Assembly (NCBI GenBank): GCA_023313575.1
Contig: JAJTTP010000005.1
Location: 1,116,001 to 1,180,000, forward strand
DNA: 64,000 nucleotides
Direction: 5' to 3'
Origin: Eutypella sp. D-1
Lineage: Eukaryota; Ascomycota; Sordariomycetes; Xylariales; Diatrypaceae
Shown: in pieces, positions 46,950-58,726 of the stretch
How positions within the stretch are numbered: position 1 is the stretch's first letter
Layout: each line of letters begins with the position of its first letter
Position numbers and translations under genes: made by a program
The notes under the pieces: generated by a model
Seen by the model: only the letters and a program-made list of their open reading frames with translations
What the model was told of the DNA's origin: nothing
Databases searched by the model: none

Positions 46950-49417
46950 ATGGGGAGAATGGCGAAGAGCGTCGTCATCCCGAAACGCGCTGCTACGGAC
47001 GATGAGGAGGTATGTCTGACAACCATTCCTCAACATTCCTCCGTCCAGAACCTATTCTCCTATGGTCATATATATGGTCATATCTCCTCAATTACCATGT
47101 CTAACCTTTCTCCTGTTGCATTATAGAGTCGTGAACTTCTTCACGAGCTCGAACTGAAACATCAGCGAGACGCGAGCAACTCCCATCTTCTCTTTAAAGA
47201 TGAAGATATCCGCCGGTTAAGATTGAGGATATTGATGCTACGGGACGAGAATACCTCATTACAAGACCAGATAACCCAGAACAACGATTCGAACGCTACA
47301 TTATCATCACAATGTGACGATCTGGGTGCCCAGCTTGAGGGTAAAATGGAGGCCATCCATTCTCTGGAGAAGCAATTGCAGAAACAAGAGCGGGAATACA
47401 CAAGTCTGAAGGTATTTTCTTGATATCATCTTGTTGCTTATGAACTGGCCGAGATCAGCTGCAAATGGGTGGGATACTGATATTTTCCTCTTCACAGACT
47501 GAGCTGCAATCCATGACCCACGCCACACAAGATTCGGCCAACCTTCTAGCTGAGAAACTGGCTTTGACGCGCGAACTTGCTGTTCTAAAGCCCGAGCTAG
47601 AACATCTACGGGTGCAGGTCGACCAACAGCAAGCAACCCTTTCCGAGAAACTGACGCTGGAGCAACAAGTCAACACCCTCGAAGCCCAGCTTGAAAATGA
47701 GAAGAAGGCAGTGAAGCGTGCAATGCAGAAGAGAGAGAGCATTGATCGTGTTGAGGATGACCTCCGGAAGAAGCTGCGCGAGACGGAGAAACTACTCACT
47801 GCCGAGAAAACCGAACGAGAGCGATTAGAGGACCAGCTTGAGCAGGAGAAACGAGCCCGCCAACTCGCAGTGCAGGAACAAGACGGTACCCGAGAACTAG
47901 AAGCAGACCTCCGCAAGAAGCTACAGGATGCTCAAAGGCAGCTGCGCGAAGAACAAGAAGACAAGGAGAGATTAGAGGAGGAGCTTCAAACGCAAAAGCG
48001 GGTGTCGGAGAAGGCTCAGAAGAAGCAAGTCAGCACGGAGGTTGAAGACGAGTTACGTGCCATGCTTGAGGAGACTCAAGGCAGATTGGAATCTCAAAAG
48101 AAGAAGACGGAGAAGGCACGGCAAGAACGCGACTCTGCAGTGACCGAGATCGAGGCGCGCAACGAGCTGCTTGAAAAGAAGCTTGAGAAGTTCAGGACGA
48201 AGTTACGGGAAGTCCAGGAGCAGTTGAAGCAGTCCCAGGCCGATTTAAAGAAGGCTCAACAAATGAACATGTCCGCTCCGAAACGGGTCCCGACCAAGGG
48301 TCCTGCGCAGTCCCAGGCTTTCCACAAGAGGAAGGCCCACGACATGTCCGTGGATGACTTTACCTCGATCACAATCCAAACACCCAGCGCCGACGGTGCC
48401 GGCCTCGCCAGACGGATGATGAAGAACCGGCCGGTAGGGCCTACTGCTCTTGGCGAGAAATCGACGTTCTCTATCACGCCATTCCTCAATCGAAGCAAAG
48501 CAAGCGAAGACTCTCCTGAACAGGAAGAGGAAGATGAGCTCGTCAATGACTCCATACTGGGCACGCAACACTCAGCACAATCTCTAAAAATGCCAGTCAT
48601 TGAGCCGGAGGAAGAGCCTGCGCCCGAGCCTGAGCCCGAGCCTGAGTCTGGCTCTGACGCAGCCCCGCCTGAGGAGGCCGAGGCTGAACCGGATGCTTCC
48701 GGTCCTAGTGCGGCGGAAGAGGACGATCAGCCGAAGCCCAGGCGCGGTAGGCCCAAGAAAGCACTCGCCGAGGCGCCGTCGGCCAAGAAGAATACGCAGC
48801 TGGCTCCCAAGAAGACGGCGGCGAAGACGAGCAAGGCCAGCCTCGAGAAGCTATCCGCCAAGACCGCCGAGGCAGACGACAAGCAGGAGGAACGAGAAGC
48901 GTCCAAATCGAAGTCTCCAGACCCTGCGGCGGCAGCGGCAGCGGCAGCGGCGCCGGTAGAGAAGGAGAAAGGAAAAGGCAAAGAGGAGAAGAAAGTCAAG
49001 GAGAAGAAGGCGGGGGTCAAGTTCAACTTTACGTTGCCGCAGGACACAAACATCAAGGTCCCCAACTTTACCGGAGGTGGGAGCGGGACTGGAAACAGTG
49101 CCTCTGCCTCGGCCTCCGCCCCCGCGGCGGAGCAACCCAAGAAGAAGAAGCGCAAGGTTCTGGGCTCGACCAAGACACAAACGCTCTTCGACGAGGAGGA
49201 CGCGGAGGAGACGGCCGGGCCCACGCAGGCGGCACCCGCCGTGCTGAAGAGGAAGCCTAGCAAGGTGCAGCTCGGGGCGGCGGGTGGCGGGGCCAAGAAC
49301 CTCGCCAAGGCGCCCCTCGGCTTGAAGAGAGTGATGCTCGGCGCCGCCACCGCCAGCTCCACGTTCTCGCCCCTGAAGCGGGACCGTAGGGGTGTGGGTG
49401 CGAGTTTCCTCGCGTGA
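46950..49417 (+). CDS. Coiled-coil nuclear protein with AT-hook-like and basic C-terminal motifs
   Basis: Three exons, 46950-47009, 47127-47411 and 47498-49417, all phase 0, give 754 residues; an ATG three codons later (46959) is an equally good start. Residues about 21-390 are one long coiled coil (heptads in HELELKHQRD, LRLRILMLRDENTSLQDQIT, LEDQLEQEKRAR). After it come RKAHDMSVDDFTSITIQTPS, a Ser/Asp/Glu stretch (DSPEQEEEDELVNDSILGTQ), an AT-hook-like RRGRPKKA, Ala/Lys-rich linkers, NLS-like PKKKKRKVLG, and a C-terminal end LKRDRRGVGASFLA that looks conserved. The head-coil-basic tail layout suggests a chromatin or kinetochore scaffold; a monopolin Lrs4/Mde4-like role is possible but is a guess. 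It is divergent to OST3. I cannot name the family with certainty. Confidence 0.7.
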
Positions 49418-50547
49418 GAAAAGGAGAACGATGATGGGGATGTTGGCAGTGTATGAATATCGGTTCAAGACCGACCGGGTGTTTGTGACTGACTGCTCAG
49501 AATACAAACGACTGGAATGGAGTATGGAGGAATAATGGGATCTGCTTTTTTGTTTCTCGGTTGGTAGTTCGGTCATGAGGCAAGGAGGGGATAAGGGACG
49601 GGGGACCCGGTCATATTGCATTTATAGGCGTTCGGTCCATGTCATGTTTCAAAAGGGGGCGGGCGGTTCTTGCTCCCATGCATTTGAATTTTTTTTTTTT
49701 TTTCCTCCCTCATCCTGTTCATGGACGGTTCGGCACGGTTTTCGCTGGAGTTCTTCTCTTTTTCTTTTTGCATGGCTTCTATAAATAAAAATTCGCTGCA
49801 TTGCTTTTCTATATCATTATACGGATCCCGTCTGTGTCTTGTGAAGTAGCTCGCTTCGCCTATTTAACCTGTCCCCGGAGAGACTTTGTTACTTTACTTC
49901 TCCCCCTGGTTTTATACCATCTATATTTGTAATTCTCATAGACCTACTAAATATACATAACACGAGTTTTCGCCGTCTGTCCATATAGGGTTGTGTCGTC
50001 CAAATATGATGACAGAGATCATCTGTCAGTAAGAGATGCTGTAGGAGGGTGCTGGTTGAGCTCTTGGTTAAGGGGCAGAGGGTTAATTAAGTACGGCCTA
50101 CCTGAGTATGCAAGCGCCTGTTCTGTATCCCCAATTAAACAGTACCTGGAAAGTACCTACGCTGTCCTTTAAGTACCTACACTAGAGCTGTCAAGCTACA
50201 ATAGGTGGGGATTTCAGAATGGCCCCACTAAGATATTCTCTTTTCTTTTTTTCTTCTTTTTTTTCCTCCCCAGAACCTAAAATCCAAAAAAATTCGATAC
50301 CATCATCCTACCATACCTAAGAAACTCCACAATCCACGGATATACGCCCACGAAATAGGGACACCGAATATAGGAACTGGATACGCCTCAAGCTCAAGGA
50401 TTCAGAAGGGAAGAGACGGGATTTCATATAAATATCGGCATATAAATATCGGCTAGACACTGTGAGAAGTTGCCTGGAGGACGAACCGAAGCTCTCTCTC
50501 TCACCTCGACGAAACTCGATACACATACGCACACACGCGCACATAAA
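49418..50547. other. Intergenic region
   Basis: About 1.1 kb between two plus-strand genes. It contains T-rich tracts (near 49688-49702 and 50243-50270) typical of 3' ends and of core promoters, and GTACCTAC words around 50150-50185. No gene is seen. Confidence 0.5.
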
Positions 50548-50871
50548 ATGGCCCAAGGCGCAATCAAAAAGTCGTCCTCGTCCAAGGGCGCGGGGATGAC
50601 GGCGCGCCCCAATAAACCCCAGCAGCCGGCGAAGACGAAGAAGGGCGCGCGCGTTGCGAAGCCACGGAAGGCCAGCAGCGCCGACAAGATGCTGAAGAAG
50701 TTCTCGGCCGGCCTGGCCGCCAAGACGGAGCAGCTGCTCGGCGAGCGCGCCGGACACCTCGAGCTCATCGGCGCCGGCCGGAAGAAGAAGGGCGCGGGGG
50801 ATTCTGCTGCGGCTGCGGGCGATAAGGGGAAGAAGGGCGCCGCCAAGGGCGGGAGTCGGAAGTTTGGCTGA
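50548..50871 (+). CDS. Small basic DUF2462 (UPF0390) protein
   Basis: A single exon of 107 residues. The start at 50548 (ACATAAAATGGCC) gives the family's N-terminus MAQGAIKKSSSSKG; the open frame reaches further upstream but codes there for low-complexity THTHTRAHK. The body is rich in Lys, Ala and Gly with KTKKGARVAKPRKASSADK, a short helix MLKKFSAGLAAKTEQLLGER, and a basic Gly-rich tail. This matches the DUF2462 group that includes the human Leydig cell tumour 10-kDa protein homolog (C19orf53). Such proteins are nucleolar or ribosome-associated, with no defined biochemical role. The composition makes chance similarity a risk, but the N-terminal motif and length fit well. Confidence 0.75.
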   Translation: MAQGAIKKSSSSKGAGMTARPNKPQQPAKTKKGARVAKPRKASSADKMLKKFSAGLAAKTEQLLGERAGHLELIGAGRKKKGAGDSAAAAGDKGKKGAAKGGSRKFG

Positions 50872-51430
50872 GGATGATGTCCTGCGTTGGTTCCTTTCAT
50901 CGGCGTATGAACGTTGGGCATGTATGTGTCAGATGAATGACATATGGGATGTAAGACGGAATGCGAAGGATAGATGACCGCTCCATTCCCCCTTAGACGA
51001 GCCAGGATGCGGGGACGAATTTTATACGGCCTCGGGGAACAAGGCGAACCTAACACAAACCGAGCCGCGAGATTGGAGAAGACGGGTAGTACGATGAGAA
51101 CACCGTATCCTAATACCCTAGGAAACGAACGGGAGAGAGCTTTCCTGGGAAACACAAACTGCCCAAGCGACTCCGCCGGTTGTGCACGTGGACTGCGGGG
51201 TGGGGAGGCGAGCCACGATGCCTCGCATACGAGAAGGTTGGGTCTCTGTAGGCAGTACGCAGGGATGGGACATAGTCGTGGATCAAGCCTCGAGCTGGTA
51301 ACAAGGTGCACGCACATACAAATATCTAGTGGACGGACAGAAACAATCACACAAACACACTTTTGATATTCTACATCTATGCAGCTTTTTCTCTCCCTCT
51401 TAAGCCTACTTCGTACATACGCGCTGCTGA
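50872..51430. other. Convergent intergenic region
   Basis: Some 560 bp between the DUF2462 gene (plus) and the decarboxylase (minus), holding both 3' ends. No gene is supported. Confidence 0.5.
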
Positions 51431-53335
51431 TTACTTGCGAGCATCAAAAAATTCAGCAGCGATAGCTTTAAGACTGCGCCCGACGAGCTCGGCGCCGTCG
51501 GTATTGCCGACATCAGCCCTCCAGTTCGCGACGGCGACGCGGCAGGCGGGGCGCCCGTCCCACGCCGTGCCGCTGGCGTACCAGGTGCCGGTCTGCTGGA
51601 TGCGCTCGGCAAGGACCTCGTTGAGCGCGGCGTCCTTGGCGCGGAACAGCACTACGATGTTGATGTCGTCGTCCCCTCGCGTCCCGTCCGCCAGTACTTC
51701 GTATTCCGACGACAGCTCGCGCACGGCGCCCGCGATCCGCCGCGCCAACCGCACCAGTCGCGCGAGCATCTCTTCGTACCCCTTCCGCCCTTCGCTCAGC
51801 AGCGCCGCGTACGCCGGCAGCGCCCGGAACCGCCGCGAGTTCTCGATCCCGAGGTTCAGCGGGCTCTCCACCACGACGTCGTCGTCTGGCAGCGCCGCCA
51901 CTCCCGCCCCCGCCGCGGATACTGGTGAAGGTGAGGGTGGGGCGGCGAGGTACGCCGCGTTCGGATTCTTGAATACGCTCTTCAGGATCGACGACATCCG
52001 CGTGAAGAAAATGCCGTTGTCGTAGGGCTAGGGTGGGAATCACGTGGTAATGTTAGTATGTATATACAGTATACAAGTGTTCGTCTGAAAGGAGATACGT
52101 AAAATAATAGTAAGGAATGCTGCGGATATAGAGAGGGAGGAAAGCTGGATAGCAGTTTGTGTACGTACCACGTTGAGAAGCTTATGCCCGTCAAGAGTGA
52201 TACTATCGGCCAACTCTAGACCCTCCGCCATGTTGTGCAGGCGTGCGAACTCGCTCGTTTTCGGGAGGGCGCGGACGAACAACCCGAAGGCTAAAGACAG
52301 GCGGCCCCCATTAGTTAGCGACTTGCCGAGCTAGATATAAAATGAGAAAGAAAGGGTCTCCTTACCTCCGTCAACATGAATCCAAGCGCGGTATTTATTC
52401 GCGAGGTCCCTCAGCCTCCTCATGTCCGCCAACCCCTCCGTCGCGAACCGCCCCGTGTTGACCTCGCCGGCGCCAACGCAGACGATGTGGGCGACGCGGG
52501 GGTCCCGCGCAAGCTCGCGCTCGACGGCGTCGAGGTCCAGCCGCCACGGTTCCCCGGCGGCGCGGCGCGATGCGTCGACGACCGACGTCCGGCCCAGCCC
52601 CACCACCGACGCCGCCTTGGCCACCGAGCTATGCGCCGCGCTCGTTAGCACCCGGATCTCGTCGACCCCCGCTCTCGCGCAGGCCCGGAGGAGCCCCAGT
52701 TCGCCCACGGACGCCGCATCGTCCCACTCCTCTCCGCCTGGCTTCGCCGTCATCGTCGCCGCCGAGGGCAATCTTGCGCGGATCACGGCTTCTCGTCCGC
52801 ACGCCAGGCCCAGGATATTACTGGCTGTGGCGCCGGTGGTGAAGGTACGACCGCGCCAGTCTATAGTGCGCGGTTTGTCACCGTCGCCGTTGCTGCTGTG
52901 GCGGTCAAGCCGGAGCAGGCCTAGAACCATGCGCAGCGCGGCGTCCTCAATCTCGGTGGCGATGGTCTGGGCGGGCAGGTGCACCTGGACGTTCTGGTCG
53001 TAGGCGGAGGCGACGTTGTCGGCGGCCTCCGCGACCGGCAGCACAGCCCCTGTAACGAAGCCCCAGTACCGGCCCCCGTCGGCGCCGCCGAGGTTCTGCC
53101 CGGTAAGCGCCGGCGCCAACGTGCCCAGCACGTGGTCCAACGCCGCCTCCCGCCCCCGCCTGTGCAGGAAATCCGGGTCCGTTGGCCGCGGCAGCGAGGC
53201 CCGTGCCGTTGCCAAGGCGCCTGCGGCCGGCAGTAGCGACAACGGCGTGGCTGCGGAGGCGGCTAACGGGGACGTCTGGGCTCGAAGACGGCTATAGGCG
53301 CGCTCCAGGAACCCGGTTTCCCCCTCCTGTTCCAT
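51431..53335 (-). CDS. Group II pyridoxal-phosphate-dependent decarboxylase
   Basis: Three exons, complement of 51431-52027, 52169-52290 and 52366-53335, give 562 residues, a normal length. The PLP site is clear: TTGATASNILGLACGRE (phosphate-binding loop), HVDGAFGLFV with D322 for the pyridine nitrogen (the motif is formed across the first splice junction), and LDGHKLLNVPYDNGIFF with K360 as the Schiff-base lysine (again across a junction). The N-terminal domain has GRYWGFVTGAVLPVAEAADN, which forms the substrate side of the pocket, and the C-terminus shows NIVVLFRAKDAALNEVL and TGTWYASGTAWDGRPACRVA. This is the glutamate/DOPA/diaminobutyrate decarboxylase superfamily; many fungal members are uncharacterised and may act on amino acids of secondary metabolism. 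Which amino acid is used cannot be told. The gene is GC-rich and Ala-rich compared with its surroundings. Confidence 0.88.
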
Positions 53336-56289
53336 GGCGTTTGGCGCACGGGTTTGCTAGACAAAAGTGTGTGTGTATAAGGTACCCAGGCGTACCTCGT
53401 ACCGTTCCACCAACCTGTGCCTTACCACCCCTCGGGCGTCGGCCTTCCCTCAAGAGCCTGATTGGGCTATTGTGCATATGCGTGACGTCGTCCCACGCCG
53501 TTGCATCCGGATCCCGGCGCTCTCGGGTCCTGTGGGATGGGGGCAAGGGGGTGTGGGTTGGGGCCCGAGAGTGAGTGAGATGTCTCTGTTTCCGAGGCTT
53601 GCTGGGACGGGCTGACGGGATCTTCGCACGCGTCTCACCTACAGCGGGATGCACCACAGATGCCACGTTGTTTTTCGGAGGATTTCCCACCGCAAAAGCG
53701 GGTGGCGCGTAATGAATGGGTTGTACTACGGGTGGGCGTAGACGTGTGTGGGTTTATGGGTTTCAGCTGGGCTACTTAATGGGAGAAAACTAAAGCAAAA
53801 CGAAATCGGTGATTTGTCGTGTTATCTCCAGCCATGCATTGCATCAACATTACATCAATGCAACTAAGTTCAGGAGAATCAAGTGCTGCGAAAACATCTG
53901 TCTGATCTCATCTTTTATATTGCCCTCTGTTCATCTTTCCCTCCCTTGCCTTCCACATTTCCCCCTCGTATATAGAATTTGTTTTTTTACGTCAAGTCAA
54001 CCTACACTAAAAAAATCTCGTCGAGATTATTAAGCCCCCAGAGAGTCGGTAGTATAATCGATCGCAAACACTTTCCAGATATTCCTCAGCTTGTCCCACT
54101 TGGCGTCTAGTTAAGGTTCGGTTCGTTTTGTTTACATACGAGCGGTACAGTAGCGGTTTGGCTGCAAAAAGCCCCCGACGCTATACGCTATTTTGGCATG
54201 TCTAGGCTTGTAAAGACCGAGGTGGTAAAACGTAATTGCTTCACTGTAAAGTTCAGAGGGCAACTACCTTCTCTTATTCACTTCCCCCGCTGGCATGACG
54301 AAAGGACTTCGTAGGATATAAAACTAACTTTTAAAAATAGAAAAAAGGAGTCACTACCTGTGGCATCTCTGACAATATGCGGGGCGGCTGAGTTGCAGGT
54401 GATGAATGATATGAAACAGAGGAATTTAGCGGTGAATGCATGTTAAGGTACGCATTGTTACTCTAGGGTATGTTTGGACTTTAGTGCACTCAGCCGTTGC
54501 TCTATCAGCAAGTCGGTCACTCAGAAGTTGTTGAGATATGGATGTCTGTAATTTAATTGTTGTAGTCACATATTTACTTGAATATCTACCCAAAGTCAGT
54601 ATATAGCAGTGATAGATGGTACGTGGTAGGAAACCTTGGGTTTGCGTGCCCTACCTCCGCCTAATAAATTAAATAAATCATTATCAGATTCTTCCGGCTC
54701 CGACTGAGTGGTTCACGTCGTACAGGACTTTTGCATAAGCCTTACTTCGTCCTTGTATTCTTATATGCTCGATGGCAAATGTACCTGATTGGCCATGGAC
54801 CGATTAGGTGGATCTTGTTGGTGCAAAGACACCCCTGTTACTCAAGTGCAGATATGAAGCTTCCAGTCAGCTGGGTCTGCTACCATACTTACCCAAAAAC
54901 TGTAGGATGTAACACAATACTCCCACATATATTGACTCCTTACACAGCTGAGGAGATAGGTTGGAAAATCCTACATACTTGTAAATCTAAGAGTTACCTC
55001 CAAGGTTGCCTTAATATATTATAAATTAGTATCATGCAAGCACGGACTTGACAAGTACAAACGTATAGGCGGTTGAGGGTCCAAAACTCGCAAGAGACCT
55101 TCAAATACTATTAAACAATAATTACCCCATGGATACGACTCTGTTTCGCCCGGGCACGATATCCGGTTGATCCCCTAACCCCCACCTTCAACTATATCAC
55201 GGAGAAATCAGCAACTATACGCTACCTTCTTACATCACGAAACTATCCTAGATAGGCAGTCCTCTCCGGCGGTTGTGGCTAAGCGAGATGGCTGATTACA
55301 CATTCTAAGTAAACCTCTACATATTTATCTAGAAGTGAAAGCGGATATGCGGGCTATCTCTGGTAGGTATAACGCAGCGGTATACAAGGTGGGGTCTCTG
55401 CGCGGTGGAGATAACTCGGTAGGTGGAATCGCGAGACCTGCCAGATCTGGATAATTAATAACGATGCTGATAAAGGGTTAAGCCCCATCGTGCGTGACGC
55501 GGAACTCCGCCCTGTTCCACTCTCCGCATCCCAGAGGCAGAATAGCGGAGAAGTACAGGAAAGCTTGTTGAGGTTTTCCTACTCGTATCCCGCCCATCTT
55601 CCCGACTCGTGACCAAGGAGCAATAGCAATCCGGTTCCTCTTGACTGGACAGACAAGACAGGACAGAATAGCACGATGCCCTGGTGCCACTGGATCCATC
55701 ATAGGAAGACACCTAACTACTCTCCCGCCCCTTCCGCTAGTGTAGTTGAGGGGAAAGGGTCAAGCGCTTCCGCACCATCGTTGCGGACTGATGGGTTCGT
55801 TCACCAGTAATCTATCGTGCCTATCCAGAGAAGGAATGACGGGCCTTAGCGCCAAAGACGACGATACTGCCAGTGCTAAGTACGAACGTGAAAAGCATCA
55901 GTACTAAGTAATTTGTACTGTGTATTTAGTGTGAAATACTTCTTGATAATTAGCATCTAAGTTGGTATGAAATGGTGACAACCAAGTTAGGAGACACAAG
56001 GACTGGGCCAGCCGGGCCCTGTCCATGATAGTGCTTAACTTAACAACTAACATACGTAAGTACCTGAAACGTACATGAATACACACCGATCCATATAGGG
56101 GCTGAGGGGCCGTATTGTAAAAGAGGGGATGGCTAAGTCTATGATCTTAACTGGGTAAATTAGCTCAGTGGACTGGTATACCCTTCACTGCTCAGATATG
56201 CTAAGTGTTTACTAATAACCCACATAGGAGTCCATACATGAATAGTCCTGGGTACTTATAGCCTCAATAGGCAAGAATAACTTCCGCCG

Positions 56290-56332
56290 TTGCAACCCCA
56301 TCTCTGTTTTCCTGCGAAAATTGGGGTTGCAA
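56290..56332. repeat. Inverted repeat, 11-bp arms
   Basis: TTGCAACCCCA (56290-56300) and TGGGGTTGCAA (56322-56332) are perfect reverse complements separated by 21 bases. The hairpin sits in non-coding DNA. Confidence 0.8.
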
Positions 56333-57135
56333 GTGGCCATAGGCGCACATCTCGTTAGTTGAGGGTGGCATCAAGCCGCTACCAACTCCATCTCTGCACT
56401 TGTACATAGTATCACTGGCGTAACTATCTTAGCAGTACCTACACGTCCTCACACAAAGCTAAATATTCAAGGGCTTCTCTCAAGTCCTAGCATGGAAGTA
56501 AACAAGATAGCCAAGGAGCGTCTAGGGGTCTACGAGGCCCGAGCGTTTCCCGGTTCCGAAAAGTCGGTAATAAACCTCGAGAAACCGAAGGAGCTGAACG
56601 ACAAACTGAACAAAGTAATTAGCATAGGATATAATCAGAACGATCGATTAGCCGGCAACCTGGGATCTCGATGCCACCCTTGTGCCTTGCTCCTCGTTTG
56701 ACAAAACCCCGCTTCCGGACTCCAGCGACCCTGGTGGCTCGGCTCGCTATGTAGGTGTGCTGTTCTCCTGAGGCCAGGGTGTCGAACAGAAATTCTCCGT
56801 AGGCTAATTAGGGCATCTTTTAGGCGGACCAGACAAGAACAAGACATGCACTACTAATATCTAAGGGGGGCAAGAGGTCGGGGGTTTGAAGTATCTGATC
56901 TGTCTAATGTGATCTGTCGTTTTCTCCGGCATTGGGCTCTTCGCCACGATTTGGCATAACAGGGGATACGTTAGAAAACGGACTAATTGGTAGTTGAGTA
57001 TAGTATGCTATAGATGTTTTAAATCTCCAGCTTGCAGTGGACTAGTCAGCCTGGCATCACTAGACCTGCTGGACAGGTATCTGAATCAACTTCTCGCTCA
57101 AGGGTCACAATTCTCTCTACAGCCCAGTGGCCATA

Positions 57136-57168
57136 GCGGCGGCGGCGGCAACAGCAGCAGCAGCAACG
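57136..57168. repeat. GCG/CAG trinucleotide microsatellite
   Basis: A run of four GCG/GGC triplets passes into four to five CAG triplets (GCAACAGCAGCAGCAGCAACGG). No coding frame with domain features covers it. Confidence 0.8.
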
Positions 57169-58726
57169 GTTAAAATAGCGCACTAATGCATGCCGAGTGT
57201 CTCGTGGGTACATAGCCGTCTACATATACCGCGTCTGCCCGTTGCACCGACGATCTGGTCTCAAGGCATAAGGGGCAAAAATAAAAATACAAGATTAATT
57301 CAAGACCCCCAGGACTAGACCGGAAACTATCAAATTCGGATCATATGTGTATTGATTTGATTCTGTGTCGTCGTTGGATTCAGTGATGACCCTAGAGCCC
57401 TTAGGAACGGGGCTCAAACCGATAACACATGGCATGCCTTCCGCCGTATGTACGAACTTCATGGAGATGGCTAACCTGGTTGCCTGGCAGCCTGGCTACA
57501 CACCTTAACCATTAACCTACAAGGATAATGACCCTTTGGACTAATTAGCTTCTCTAATTTTCTGGGTACTCTATACGCGATTTCCCCGATGTAACCTTTC
57601 TGCAACTCTAATCACAACCGGCCCAACTAGTATTAGTGAACTGGTCAGTTCCATACTTCTTAGCACATGGTCTGTGGTTCCTTTTTACCACTACGTGTTA
57701 TACATACATGGAGCAACTAAATGAGACGCTGCGATGCCTCGAGACCGCCCCTTGCAGGTCAGACAGCTAAGTCTACCCAGTGGTTATAAGGCAGGTTTGC
57801 GTTGTCGCTGCATTGGCCCCCCCCTCGAGAAGAGACGCCAATGAGAAACACCCGTGGCGGCGACGGGCAGTAAGGTTACATGGTTCCGCGATTCTGGGAT
57901 GAGGCTTGATAGGAGAGGGGGCACCCGCAGTGTGTGGCCCTGTCAAGTAGGTACGTGTATAGGTCAGCGATATATCCAGGTACAAGAATATGTATGTGCG
58001 TGTGCATTTATTTGGCGAGGCGCTTCGGTGGTGTGCACTACTTCTACCTACTATTGCGACATGGAAATATGTATATAAGCTTATCCACTCTTCACGTTAT
58101 TCCGCTAGGCTGGGCTGGGGTTCGTTCCTTTTCGGTACGTAGTAGTAAAAGTCGTCCCGGCATTCTGGATCGCTCGACCTCGAAATCCCCGAGCCCCTTT
58201 TAGCAGCTTTTAGAGCCCGTCAGACAGTAGGGACAGGTCTTTAGTCGATACTCTGCCCAGGTGTGTGGATGTACGTGCACACAGGGTCGTAACGATAATG
58301 GTCAGAAGGCGGATCCGCCTGGCGGACCACTACTAGTTGAGAAACCTTTCTTCCATTTTTTCGCCCACCCTTCGTCGTGCAGCCCGGACGTGGTGATCCC
58401 TGAAGAATCTGGTCAAGCTATTGTTAGGTCAGGCAAATCCATCGATGCGGGTACCAATGTCCCATATGTAACCCACCCCATCCCTCCCCCCTTCGACGTC
58501 CCAATCCCAGGAACCTGGGACTGGATATTTCGCTTCTCTTTCTTTTCGGCGTCCCAGCTGTGTGGTCGAAACCATATCATCCGTCGCCAACTTTATTTTT
58601 CTTGTCACTTTTCTGCATACGCTACAGGGAAGGGTCTTTTTGTGCTGTAACTATTGACGGCAGTAGCCGGCTTGGATACTAGTTATATACCGTGCGTGTG
58701 GCGCCGCTCGTCGCCAAAATCACATC

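Larger units (their letters stand above)
53336..58726. other. Longest gene-free region (5.4 kb)
   Basis: No supportable gene. The first 400 bp is the GC-rich promoter of the decarboxylase; most of the rest is AT-rich with stops in all frames. A frame at 56492-56701 (MEVNKIAKERLGVYEAR..) has protein-like composition but no known relation and no splice context. A hairpin lies at 56290-56332 and a GCG/CAG microsatellite at 57136-57168. Homology to a decayed transposon could not be tested. Confidence 0.45.

Noticed and set aside
49575..49784. Short plus frame after the coiled-coil gene
   Set aside because: It translates a T-rich 3' region into Phe/Ser-rich text; no support as a gene.
50424..51350. 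A 308-codon minus-strand frame opposite the DUF2462 gene
   Set aside because: It is an antisense frame over a GC-rich, Lys/Ala-coding gene and its 3' flank; low-complexity and without domain patterns.
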